45,979 bases of DNA from a virus. The notes under the pieces are model-generated. The model was not told where the DNA came from. It worked only from the letters and a program-made list of their open reading frames with translations, and searched no databases. Numbering within the stretch: position 1 is the stretch's first letter; every line of letters starts with the position of its first letter. Shown here one piece after another: positions 39,457 through 45,719 of the stretch. The stretch is from positions 1 to 45,979 of the IMG/VR virus record IMGVR_UViG_3300042923_000305. One strand, 5' to 3'. Made by a program: the position numbers and the translations under genes.

Positions 39457-39672
39457 TTAAAATAACGATATCTCCAAAGGATAGCATGTGTATGGATCAG
39501 GGCATAGTGGGTAATCATTGGCTAACGCTACGTGTGACCACTCCAGCGCGCTATTGTAGGCCGGAGCAGCGCAAGAGAGGTTAGGACATACCCCAGGCAC
39601 AAACAAGCCGTCATGCGTCCATTGCGAGTTCAGATAAGCATGTTCACAGCGTTTGCACCAGAGATAATTCAT
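39457..39672 (-). CDS. Small zinc-ribbon-like protein
   Basis: A 71-aa protein with WCKRCEHAYL (CxxC, residues 6-9) and VCPNLSCAAP (second Cys pair, about 28-34), plus two later cysteines. It lies between the recombinase and the DUF4046 gene, all leftward and overlapping or closely spaced. A directionality-factor role for such a small linked gene is possible but unsupported by sequence. Confidence 0.6.
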   Translation of the reverse strand: MNYLWCKRCEHAYLNSQWTHDGLFVPGVCPNLSCAAPAYNSALEWSHVALANDYPLCPDPYTCYPLEISLF

Positions 39673-40244
39673 CTTCGATTCACTCCCTTTGTGTATTCTC
39701 TTCGCTTGTACGCTTCTCGCTCAAATTCCTCGTATTTGAAATTATGTTCAGGGAACGCATAAGCGATAACCCTGAATATGCTGTGATCTCCCCACGAATG
39801 ATCCTGAATGTTGCGGTGAGACGTTATAATATTGCCCAAACCGTGATTCCGGAAAAACGGAAGTGATGCATTCCTAACAATTTCCTCTCGGCTGTAATCC
39901 AGCTTATCAATAAAAAGCCACCTCAACACCTCTACCATCGTCTCGTCTCCCCAGTATTCATTAGGGACACGCGCCATTTCCCATGGCTTTATTTCTAGTT
40001 CGGAAAAGGCATGGACCACAGCAGCGTAGGTACTGCCTTTGTACCAAACGTTTAACGCTCCCTTTAAGCGGTATTTGATCATTTTTTTGGTAGTCAGGTT
40101 GCAAATATCCTCGCGTGTCCAACCCAGTTTAACCGACAGATGCCGCAGACAGAGTGGACAAATGGTATCATCTTCCCATGTGCGTAACGGAAACTGCTTG
40201 CGCTTCCCACTCAAAATCTCTTCGTAGATACCTATAATATCCAT
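39669..40244 (-). CDS. DUF4046-domain protein
   Basis: About 191 aa. ATG 40244 is preferred (GAGGTG four bases upstream) over ATG 40271. It carries two diverged repeats of the domain: one with WTREDICNLTTKKMIKYRLKGAL, the other with PNEYWGDETMVEVLRWLFIDKL and ASLPFFRNHGLGN. DUF4046 is found in Bacillus-group bacteria and phages; role unknown. Together with the zinc protein and the recombinase it forms a leftward operon. Confidence 0.72.
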   Translation of the reverse strand: MDIIGIYEEILSGKRKQFPLRTWEDDTICPLCLRHLSVKLGWTREDICNLTTKKMIKYRLKGALNVWYKGSTYAAVVHAFSELEIKPWEMARVPNEYWGDETMVEVLRWLFIDKLDYSREEIVRNASLPFFRNHGLGNIITSHRNIQDHSWGDHSIFRVIAYAFPEHNFKYEEFEREAYKRREYTKGVNRR

Positions 40245-40276
40245 ATCGCACCTCGTGTATAAATAGTCCATATAAT

Positions 40277-40286
40277 GGGTATACCC
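40277..40286. promoter_or_regulatory. Perfect GGGTATACCC palindrome in the divergent gap
   Basis: A 10-bp perfect palindrome directly beside TATAAT (40271-40276), between the leftward DUF4046 and rightward LytTR genes. A candidate operator for either transcript. Confidence 0.45.
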
Positions 40287-40298
40287 TCATAAAAGGGG

Positions 40299-40625
40299 GT
40301 GATCACAATTAAAGAGAGAATGCCACTGTTTTTAGATGGCAAGGTGCATTGGGTGGACCTCGAAGAAATCCTATACCTGTCCGCTAAAGGCCACAATGTT
40401 GCGATTCAAACGCTTAAAAAGCGATATCGGCCGCCACAAAGTTTGCGCGATTTGGTGACTATTTTGACTCCGTTTGGCTTCGACGATCTCAGCAAAAATT
40501 CGCTTGTTAGACTAGATAAAATATTTATTTTTGACAGACGGACAAAAACAGTATTTTTCGACAAAGACAGAAAAATTGAGGGAATACGTGTAAGTCGGAG
40601 CAACTTGGATAAATTACCCTATTGA
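40299..40625 (+). CDS. Stand-alone LytTR-type DNA-binding protein
   Basis: About 105-108 aa, consisting only of a LytTR-like domain: VHWVDLEEILYLSAKGHNVAIQ (strands 1-2 and the usual D-I-x-Y-h block), SLRDLVTILTPFGFDDLSKN (helix) and LVRLDKIFIF...FFDKDRKIEGIRVSR (final strands, with the R-x-N/D-h-I motif). No receiver domain is present. The start is unusual: a perfect AGGGGGTGATC site lies eight bases before ATT 40308, while GTG 40299 overlaps that site and ATG 40320 is too far. LytTR proteins regulate competence, bacteriocin or virulence genes in Bacillota. It sits between integrase operon and repressor, so a lysogeny role is likely. Confidence 0.72.
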   Translation: MITIKERMPLFLDGKVHWVDLEEILYLSAKGHNVAIQTLKKRYRPPQSLRDLVTILTPFGFDDLSKNSLVRLDKIFIFDRRTKTVFFDKDRKIEGIRVSRSNLDKLPY

Positions 40626-40770
40626 TAACGGTTCGCGCTGCATGTATGGGCGTAAATCGTTATTTTTCTGTTCGCAAAATTCGACACACAAACACCCATG
40701 TTAGGTTTATACTGTCTGTATGTTGCCTGTGAAAGTGGTTACAAAGTGTGATTATAATTATTTACAGAAA

Positions 40771-40800
40771 CATACGTTCCCTTTTATACTGATCATACCT
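40771..40800 (+). promoter_or_regulatory. Promoter for the 42-aa ORF, directed toward the repressor gene
   Basis: TTTACA (40771-40776), 18-bp spacer, TATACT (40795-40800). A transcript would start near 40807 and run into the 3' end of the leftward repressor gene. Confidence 0.6.
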
Positions 40801-40822
40801 ACATAATGGGAGAGTGTCAGCA

Positions 40823-40951
40823 ATGAAAAATAAGGAGTTGGACGTTACTGAAATCTTAGGAGATATTGACGATCTGCCGGAAGAGTTGCAAGAAAGAATT
40901 AAGGATTTCATTTTAAGGCTTTCCGAGTCGCAAAAATTGCCTGAGAAATAG
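40823..40951 (+). CDS. Acidic 42-aa protein convergent on the repressor
   Basis: ATG 40823 follows GGGAGAGTGTCAGCA and opens 42 codons: an acidic helix-rich product (DVTEILGDIDDLPEELQERI at residues 7-26, and a second helix IKDFILRLSESQKL). It overlaps the repressor 3' end by 44 bases on the opposite strand. No signal peptide, so an arbitrium-type secreted peptide is unlikely. It may be an anti-repressor-like peptide or simply the product of an antisense transcript. Confidence 0.55.
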   Translation: MKNKELDVTEILGDIDDLPEELQERIKDFILRLSESQKLPEK

Positions 40952-41294
40952 CGATGAATTCCCGCGCTTCGTTTTCAGTAAGTTGCTTTCCCTGGAATGA
41001 AAAAGAGAAGTGCTTTAAAAGATCATCCGAGCCAAGGTCAATGCTTGCTATAAAATCCTCGGCATTGTTTGAAAACGCCTTTTTTGGGTCGGATGTTCTT
41101 CCTAACAAATAGTCTGATGATACATTAAATAATTTGCAAAACGTGACGATCTCCTCCGCTTGTGCAGAACGTTTATCATTCTCAATCCTCGAAATTACAC
41201 TGTTGTTAATTCCGGTCTTTTCCTCAATATCTAACTGTGACCATCCTCGTCGTTCCCTCAAATATTTAATTCTTTTTCCAACTGTTCCAAACAT
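40908..41294 (-). CDS. CI-like repressor, Xre family
   Basis: A 128-aa protein. The N-terminal helix-turn-helix is KRIKYLRERRGWSQLDIEEKTGINNSVISRIEND (read in two parts, residues 7-41), followed by the usual YLLGRTSDP linker. The C-terminal ~60 residues (LTENEAREFIAISQAIFA) are helical and may dimerise; there is no LexA-type peptidase domain, so induction must work by antirepression and not RecA-driven cleavage. It is divergent from the Cro-like gene across four palindromes. Confidence 0.87.
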   Translation of the reverse strand: MFGTVGKRIKYLRERRGWSQLDIEEKTGINNSVISRIENDKRSAQAEEIVTFCKLFNVSSDYLLGRTSDPKKAFSNNAEDFIASIDLGSDDLLKHFSFSFQGKQLTENEAREFIAISQAIFATRKALK

Positions 41295-41337
41295 TATGTA
41301 CCCGCCTTTCTATTTTAACAATTTTAATTTTAATTGA

Positions 41338-41354
41338 TTTTCTGGATTAGAAAA
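41338..41354. promoter_or_regulatory. Operator O1
   Basis: TTTTCTGGATTAGAAAA, an imperfect member of the family TTTGCTGAATCAGCAAA; nearest to the repressor gene. Confidence 0.6.
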
Positions 41355-41359
41355 GTTTT

Positions 41360-41376
41360 TTTGCTGAATCAGAAAA
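41360..41376. promoter_or_regulatory. Operator O2
   Basis: TTTGCTGAATCAGAAAA, one base from the consensus palindrome; 22 bp centre-to-centre from O1. Confidence 0.75.
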
Positions 41377-41382
41377 TATGTA

Positions 41383-41411
41383 TTGACTTTGCTGAAACAG
41401 CAAGGTATATT
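41383..41411 (+). promoter_or_regulatory. Early rightward promoter (PR-like)
   Basis: TTGACT (41383-41388), exact 17-bp spacer, TATATT (41406-41411). O3 fills the spacer, so bound repressor or Cro must block polymerase. Confidence 0.88.
41388..41404. promoter_or_regulatory. Operator O3, inside the PR spacer
   Basis: TTTGCTGAAACAGCAAG, near-perfect palindrome between -35 and -10 of PR. Confidence 0.8.
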
Positions 41412-41424
41412 TGTATTAAGAACA

Positions 41425-41441
41425 TTTGCTAAATCAGCAAA
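41425..41441. promoter_or_regulatory. Operator O4, over the transcript start
   Basis: TTTGCTAAATCAGCAAA, near-perfect palindrome between the PR -10 and the Cro-like ribosome site. Confidence 0.8.
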
Positions 41442-41456
41442 CAGGAGGTGATCATA

Positions 41457-41684
41457 GTGCAAGAGATTGATTTGGCTCTAATTAAAAGCCGTAGAAAAGA
41501 AATGCGGTTAACATTGCAAGATATGGCTGATGAACTGGGCTTTAATGACGCATCTACGTATTGGAAATACGAAAAAGGTATGTATAAATTCAAAGCCGAT
41601 CACGTTCCGGTTGTTGCTGCAAAGTTAAAAATTAAAATGAAGGACATTTTTTTTAGCCCAGGCCTTGCTAAAATAGCAAAGTAA
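41457..41684 (+). CDS. Cro-like Xre-family regulator
   Basis: About 75 aa from GTG 41457 (AGGAGG eight bases upstream). EMRLTLQDMADELGFNDASTYWKYEKG is the helix-turn-helix (read in two parts). The tail FKADHVPVVAAKLKIKMKDIFFS is typical of small Xre proteins. It should bind the same palindromes as the repressor and favour lytic growth. A fifth palindrome lies within its last codons. Confidence 0.85.
   Translation: MQEIDLALIKSRRKEMRLTLQDMADELGFNDASTYWKYEKGMYKFKADHVPVVAAKLKIKMKDIFFSPGLAKIAK
41664..41680. promoter_or_regulatory. Operator-like palindrome O5 before the antirepressor
   Basis: CTTGCTAAAATAGCAAA matches O4 in both half-sites and lies inside the 3' end of the Cro-like gene, 21 bases before the antirepressor start. 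Bound repressor could act as a roadblock. Confidence 0.6.
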
Positions 41685-41701
41685 TGAAAGGAGAATGAAC
41701 C

Positions 41702-42463
41702 GTGAGTCTACCCCAAATATTTGATTATCAAGGAATGCAAGTCAGAACAACAATGATTAACGGTGAACCATGGTTTGTTGCAAAAGACGTTTGCGAGGTT
41801 CTGGGCATATCAAATCATCGGGATGCAATTTCCAGACTGGACCATCGGTTCAGGGATGAAGTCGGAGTTTCCGACGCCATCGGCAGAACGCAAAGCACCC
41901 TTGTTTTAAATGAACCTGGACTATACAAACTCACGTTCAGAAGCAATAAACAAGAAGCTGAAAAATTTGGTGATTGGGTTTCTATCGAAGTGCTCCCTTC
42001 CATTCGCAAGCATGGCGCGTACATGACAACGGAAACCATCGAAAAGACGCTTTCTAATCCAGACTTTATCATCGGGCTAGCTACCAAGTTAAAAGAAGAA
42101 CAAGCGGCCTTGCGGGAAGCTGAATCCGTAATCGCAGCACAACAGCAGAAATTGAAGGAGCAAGAAGCACCAGTTGCCATCTACAATCTTGCCATAACCG
42201 CTGGGAACACCTTGAGCATGAACGAGGTAGCCAAAAGCCTGAACACGGGCCGTACAAGGCTGTACAAGTTTCTACGGGACGAGAAGGTGATCATGCAAGA
42301 CTCCACATTGCCCTTTCAACGCTTTGTAGACGCTGGATACTTCAAAGTAACGGAACGCCCAAGAGCCAGCGGAGACACGGTTGTGGTCGATCCAGCAACA
42401 CGGGTAACTGCAAAAGGCTTTGATTATGTAGCCAAACTGTTTACGAGGAGGACAGGCGCATGA
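41702..42463 (+). CDS. ant: Antirepressor (BRO-N plus KilAC/ANT domains)
   Basis: A 253-aa protein from GTG 41702 (AAAGGAGAATGAACC). Residues 1-105 form a BRO-N domain (VRTTMINGEPWFVAKDVCEV, GLYKLTFRSNKQEAEKF, WVSIEVLPSIRKHGAYM). A coiled linker (about 125-160) leads to a KilAC/ANT domain (LSMNEVAKSLNTGRTRLYKF, VDAGYFKVTERPR, TRVTAKGFDYVAKLF). Phage antirepressors of this type inactivate a CI-like repressor, which fits a repressor lacking a self-cleaving domain. First gene behind Cro in the early operon. Confidence 0.9.
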   Translation: MSLPQIFDYQGMQVRTTMINGEPWFVAKDVCEVLGISNHRDAISRLDHRFRDEVGVSDAIGRTQSTLVLNEPGLYKLTFRSNKQEAEKFGDWVSIEVLPSIRKHGAYMTTETIEKTLSNPDFIIGLATKLKEEQAALREAESVIAAQQQKLKEQEAPVAIYNLAITAGNTLSMNEVAKSLNTGRTRLYKFLRDEKVIMQDSTLPFQRFVDAGYFKVTERPRASGDTVVVDPATRVTAKGFDYVAKLFTRRTGA

Positions 42464-42561
42464 ACCCAGGCATGTCACCGCAAGCATGGCGCAAGTTTCA
42501 CATTCTGGCGCTAAAGATCAGTCGCAAGGCTCACGCCGCAAAGCTTTCTAAAACCGCTTAA
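42460..42561 (+). CDS. Unknown basic 33-aa peptide
   Basis: ATG 42460 overlaps the antirepressor stop (ATGA) and has GAGGAGGACAGGCGC. Basic and helical (AWRKFHILALKISRKAHAAKL). The strong site and coupling support translation; function unknown. Confidence 0.5.
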   Translation: MNPGMSPQAWRKFHILALKISRKAHAAKLSKTA

Positions 42562-42587
42562 ACCATTGTACCAAAAGGAGCCAGCAA

Positions 42588-42737
42588 ATGGATATTAACA
42601 TCACACAACTGTTGCTCCGTAAACTGCTATTTGATCAAGCACAATCGCAAGAGTTAAAGGCAAAGCTCGCAATGCAGTGGTTTGAGCATGATGCTCAGGC
42701 GCTGATTGATAAATTATCTGAGGAGGAAAAGAAATGA
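42588..42737 (+). CDS. Unknown 49-aa helical protein
   Basis: ATG 42588 after AAAAGGAGCCAGCAA; ATGA overlap with the next gene. Amphipathic helices throughout (LLLRKLLFDQAQSQELKAKL). No family recognised. Confidence 0.6.
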   Translation: MDINITQLLLRKLLFDQAQSQELKAKLAMQWFEHDAQALIDKLSEEEKK

Positions 42738-42952
42738 GAAAGGAACCAGAAAAGGGAAAACTGGATGCACTCGTTTACCTGATAAGGTGTGACGGCCAGT
42801 TGCTTTTTGCGACACCAGACGCAAACAAAGCAGTTGCCGAAAGCATCAAATACTCGATGGACTGTGTCGAACATGAATTAGAAGTTTGGATCGGTGGCGA
42901 GGTGGTAGGAACGGTTGAACTGCATGGGAAGATCCAAACGATATTTAACTAG
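42734..42952 (+). CDS. Unknown 72-aa protein
   Basis: ATG 42734 with GAGGAGGAAAAGAA. Alpha/beta pattern: a strand (DALVYLIRCDGQLLFAT), a helix (NKAVAESIKYSMD) and two strands. No family recognised. Confidence 0.6.
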   Translation: MRKEPEKGKLDALVYLIRCDGQLLFATPDANKAVAESIKYSMDCVEHELEVWIGGEVVGTVELHGKIQTIFN

Positions 42953-42970
42953 ATTAAAGGAGGAAAAGAA

Positions 42971-43129
42971 ATGACGAAAATCGGATTGTTTGTTAACGGA
43001 GAACTGGTTGTAGAATACCCGTTTGGTCCTGAGTTTTTCACCGAGTCGCTTACCGAAGCTGCATATTTAACGACTGAAAGCGGAATATTCCACGAGGTCA
43101 AAATTTTCGAGGACGAAACCAATGGCTAA
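42971..43129 (+). CDS. Unknown acidic 52-aa protein
   Basis: ATG 42971 after AAAGGAGGAAAAGAA. Begins KIGLFVNGELVVEYPFG, beta-like, then acidic. Its end overlaps the zinc-finger gene by eight bases. Confidence 0.6.
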   Translation: MTKIGLFVNGELVVEYPFGPEFFTESLTEAAYLTTESGIFHEVKIFEDETNG

Positions 43130-43403
43130 ACGTCAACCCTTACCAATTATCCCCGTACCCATGCAATACCGTAACCCTAACATAGCAACATGCGGTAACT
43201 CAGGTTGTAGCGCTCACATTATCCGAGACAGCGAAGAACACGTACACAGCCGCGTAACAGGCAAATACTACTGTGATAAAACGTGTGTGGTGCTGGGCGA
43301 GGCCCGGATGCATCCCGATCACGAAGACTTGTATGTGTTTGAAGGCGAGTTGAAGTCTGAACGTCAAATCCTAGTTGAACTGGAGGTAGTGAGCCATGGG
43401 TGA
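43122..43403 (+). CDS. Small Cys/His-rich protein
   Basis: A 93-aa protein. CGNSGCSAHI (about residues 24-33) and YYCDKTCVV (about 49-57) supply four cysteines around several His, so zinc binding is likely. The C-terminus is acidic and beta-like. No family recognised. Confidence 0.6.
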   Translation: MAKRQPLPIIPVPMQYRNPNIATCGNSGCSAHIIRDSEEHVHSRVTGKYYCDKTCVVLGEARMHPDHEDLYVFEGELKSERQILVELEVVSHG

Positions 43404-43617
43404 ACAAGCGAGGAAATTTGCAGCTTATCTCAAGCAACAAGCATGGTACGCATCAGAAGTGGCAGACATGATCGAACGGGGAGATATGGAAGGGGCAGAA
43501 AGCCTTTACTGGGGACTCGACCTGGATACCGGATTCTGGCGCGACAAAATGGCGCAAGAAGGGCAAGAACTGCTGAACCATGAGCATGTGGTAGCAGTAG
43601 AGCGGAGGACGGCATGA
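43396..43617 (+). CDS. Unknown acidic helical 73-aa protein
   Basis: ATG 43396 with GGAGGTAGTGAGCC. Helical with Trp/Tyr residues (YLKQQAWYASEVADMIERGD). Overlaps both neighbours by a few bases. No family recognised. Confidence 0.6.
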   Translation: MGEQARKFAAYLKQQAWYASEVADMIERGDMEGAESLYWGLDLDTGFWRDKMAQEGQELLNHEHVVAVERRTA

Positions 43618-43814
43618 CCAGCAATCAGGTGCTTTATACGGTCGCTAAGGTTGGGAAGTCGCTGAACCGTCCGCAAGTGGTCAGATGGTGCCTTAAAAAG
43701 CGCCAGCAGCAGCTTCGTAAAAGTTGGACGTTAGAGCCGATCAGCAGCGAGGAACGCGAGGTTATCTTGGAGAGGATTAACCAGACTGTAAATCAGAGGA
43801 GGGTACGAGGATGA
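43614..43814 (+). CDS. Unknown basic 66-aa protein
   Basis: ATGA overlap at 43614. Very basic (VVRWCLKKRQQQLRKSW); may bind nucleic acid. No family recognised. Confidence 0.55.
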   Translation: MTSNQVLYTVAKVGKSLNRPQVVRWCLKKRQQQLRKSWTLEPISSEEREVILERINQTVNQRRVRG

Positions 43815-44008
43815 AAGTAAAGTTTACCGATGTAGGTCGGCTCAAAAAGTCGTGGGAAGTAGAGACAAAGGAAATTGACTACAACTTCCTATATCGTCAA
43901 GTCAAGAAGAACGGAGCGCTTCATTCTTCCGACTTGGATTTTTACGACAACGGGACCATTACTGCCGGAGGTCGCAGAGTTGGGATGTTTGAGGTTGCCG
44001 AACCATGA
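43811..44008 (+). CDS. Unknown 65-aa protein
   Basis: ATG 43811 after AGGAGGGTACGAGG. Beta-rich (VKFTDVGRLKKSWEVET, GTITAGGRRVGMFEV). ATGA overlap at its end. No family recognised. Confidence 0.6.
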   Translation: MKVKFTDVGRLKKSWEVETKEIDYNFLYRQVKKNGALHSSDLDFYDNGTITAGGRRVGMFEVAEP

Positions 44009-44190
44009 AACCACTACTCCCCCAACGTGAACACGACTCCATATTAGCCAGTCTCGCAGCCATGCACCAACAAATGCTTGAATACAACGACATGAGAGGA
44101 TTGGAGGTGAAAGAGAATGGATATGGCACAGTATGCAAACGCACTGTTGAAGCAGTACGCCCAGCAAACGATTGTGGATGCAATGATTAA
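44005..44190 (+). CDS. Unknown 61-aa protein
   Basis: ATG 44005 overlaps the previous stop. The first half is a helix (HDSILASLAAMHQQMLEYND); the second half, which overlaps the gene at 44117, is of poor coding quality, so the real end or frame is uncertain. Confidence 0.45.
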   Translation: MKPLLPQREHDSILASLAAMHQQMLEYNDMRGLEVKENGYGTVCKRTVEAVRPANDCGCND

Positions 44191-44242
44191 AATGCAAAAA
44201 GCAGCCGCGCAAACGGCTGCCCAACAAACCACGGCTAAGTGA
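44117..44242 (+). CDS. Unknown Ala/Gln-rich 41-aa protein
   Basis: ATG 44117 has a strong TTGGAGGTGAAAGAGA. Entirely Ala, Gln, Lys and Met helix (AAAQTAAQQTTAK at the end). Overlaps the preceding frame by 74 bases. Confidence 0.5.
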   Translation: MDMAQYANALLKQYAQQTIVDAMIKMQKAAAQTAAQQTTAK

Positions 44243-44291
44243 TTTTACCTATTGTAGCACAAATTACGGATGCCGAAAAGGAGTCCTAACC

Positions 44292-44528
44292 ATGGAACTA
44301 ACAATATCACAAGTTGGTAAAAGGTGGTTCATTGTTTGCGGCAAAGAAGTACAAGTTGAAGCAACTTATGAAATTTGGGAGGACTGGAAAGACGATTGGA
44401 AGAGAAAAAAACGGTGGGTTGTTACAGGCAAAGGATCAAAGCGTTACAGAGTGCAGATTGTAGAAGCGTTGGAAGAATACTTGCGAACGCAAACGGTAAG
44501 GAGTCCTAACCATGAACAATCAAACTGA
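44292..44528 (+). CDS. Unknown 78-aa protein
   Basis: ATG 44292 sits in the context AAGGAGTCCTAACCATG, duplicated exactly at the next gene's start (44498-44514). Trp/Lys-rich, strand then helix. No family recognised. Confidence 0.6.
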   Translation: MELTISQVGKRWFIVCGKEVQVEATYEIWEDWKDDWKRKKRWVVTGKGSKRYRVQIVEALEEYLRTQTVRSPNHEQSN

Positions 44529-44784
44529 TATAGCAATAGCGATGGGAAAACATTTAATTAACACACGTGATACCACTTTGAAAATCGCAAAAGAGTTTGG
44601 AGTTTCAAAAACAACAGTGCTACGAATGCTCAATGTGGTGCTGCCTAATGTCAGCTATGACTTAGCGACCCAGTGCAGAGTGATTCTTGATTATAACAAA
44701 TCTGTAGCTTACATTCGCGGTGGAGAAGGCAACAAGATAGCGCACAGAAAAGCCAGGCGTTCAGAAGGTGACAGCCATGCATGA
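44512..44784 (+). CDS. SpoIIID-like sporulation transcription regulator
   Basis: A 90-aa protein matching SpoIIID along most of its length: GKHLINTRDT at the start, the helix-turn-helix IAKEFGVSKTTVLRML (about residues 24-39), LPNVSYDLA, and the signature ILDYNKSVAYIRGGEGNKI (about 60-78), followed by a basic tail. SpoIIID controls mother-cell genes during sporulation in Bacillus and relatives. Length is like the host protein (about 93 aa). ATG 44512 has AAGGAG. Being in the early operon, it is probably made in lytic growth and may steer host sporulation or phage genes. Confidence 0.85.
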   Translation: MNNQTDIAIAMGKHLINTRDTTLKIAKEFGVSKTTVLRMLNVVLPNVSYDLATQCRVILDYNKSVAYIRGGEGNKIAHRKARRSEGDSHA

Positions 44785-45031
44785 ACGCACCAGATACCTT
44801 ATACAGCATCGCACCACTAAAACCTATATCCAAGCCAGCATTGAGCATAACGGGCGTATGGCGACCGTAGCGGACCCCTGGAAAGCATGGGGAACCACAA
44901 CACCAGATGATGCGCTGCATGTGCTGGAGACAAGCCCCTACATGCCAGAAGACCGGGAGAGTTACCGGATTGTCAAGGTAATCGATACGAGGGAGGTAAG
45001 CGAGGATGAATCTGTTCCAAAAGATCGTTGA
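44777..45031 (+). CDS. Unknown 84-aa protein
   Basis: ATG 44777 chosen over GTG 44768 because AGAAGG is better spaced. Small alpha/beta protein (TRYLIQHRTTKTYIQASI at the start). Overlaps SpoIIID-like and ERF genes. No family recognised. Confidence 0.6.
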   Translation: MHERTRYLIQHRTTKTYIQASIEHNGRMATVADPWKAWGTTTPDDALHVLETSPYMPEDRESYRIVKVIDTREVSEDESVPKDR

Positions 45032-45719
45032 AGTCCGTAAGGTTGCCGGAGGATTTACCAAAGACGCTCACAGTTACGGCTATTCTTACGTGTCTGGCAA
45101 TCAAATTCTCAGCAAGATCAAGGACAAAATGAACGAGCTTAACCTTGTATTGCTCCCATCAACCCAAGTTGGTGAACACCATACACACGCTTACAAGACA
45201 GCCAAAGGCAAAGACACCATAGATTTTGTAGTCAAGGGCGAAATGGCCTACACCTGGATCAACGGTGACGAACCGTCTGAACGCGAAACGGTATCTTGGG
45301 CCTATTACGGTCAGCAGGATGATATTTCAAAAGCATATGGATCGGCTCTGACATTCAGCGAACGCTACTTTCTTTTGAAGTGCTTGGGGCTGAACACGGA
45401 TGAAGATGATCCCGACGCAAAACCAGAAAAGACGTTTCAACCTCCTGCAACGGTCGCACAGTCCTCTAATTCCAAGCCTAGCACAAATGCCAAACCAGAA
45501 GCTAAAAATGCTCCAGCGGCTTCCGTGGACGGCGAGAAGGCAACAACTGGACAAGCGAATATGCTGAAACTCAGGTTGAAAGATGCTGGTTGCTCCCTGG
45601 AGCGATTAACTGACCATTTTGGTTACACAATCTCCACTACAGCGGACATTCTGAAAAAGGATGTTAATCCGGCGCTTACATTCATCGCTGAATACAAGGC
45701 AAAGTTGGCTGCATCATGA
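45006..45719 (+). CDS. erf: ERF-family single-strand annealing protein
   Basis: A 237-aa protein. The ERF core is residues about 1-140: YGYSYVSGNQILSKIKDKMN, LNLVLLPSTQV, YTWINGDEPSERETVSW, and the family hallmark GSALTFSERYFLLKCLGLNT (about 113-132). A Pro/Ala/Ser linker follows, then a C-terminal helical domain with TTGQANMLKLRLKDAG and HFGY. ERF proteins anneal single strands in phage recombination and help circularise DNA. ATG 45006 has GGGAGGTAAGCGAGG. Confidence 0.9.
   Translation: MNLFQKIVEVRKVAGGFTKDAHSYGYSYVSGNQILSKIKDKMNELNLVLLPSTQVGEHHTHAYKTAKGKDTIDFVVKGEMAYTWINGDEPSERETVSWAYYGQQDDISKAYGSALTFSERYFLLKCLGLNTDEDDPDAKPEKTFQPPATVAQSSNSKPSTNAKPEAKNAPAASVDGEKATTGQANMLKLRLKDAGCSLERLTDHFGYTISTTADILKKDVNPALTFIAEYKAKLAAS

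Noticed and set aside
40626-40822. LytTR binding boxes (AACGGTT / ATCGTTAT repeats near 40628 and 40658)
   Set aside because: The copies do not fit the usual LytTR direct-repeat consensus and spacing well enough to call as sites.
40823-40951. Arbitrium-type signal peptide gene
   Set aside because: The product has no signal sequence or hydrophobic stretch, and no TPR receptor (AimR-like) gene is present in the window.
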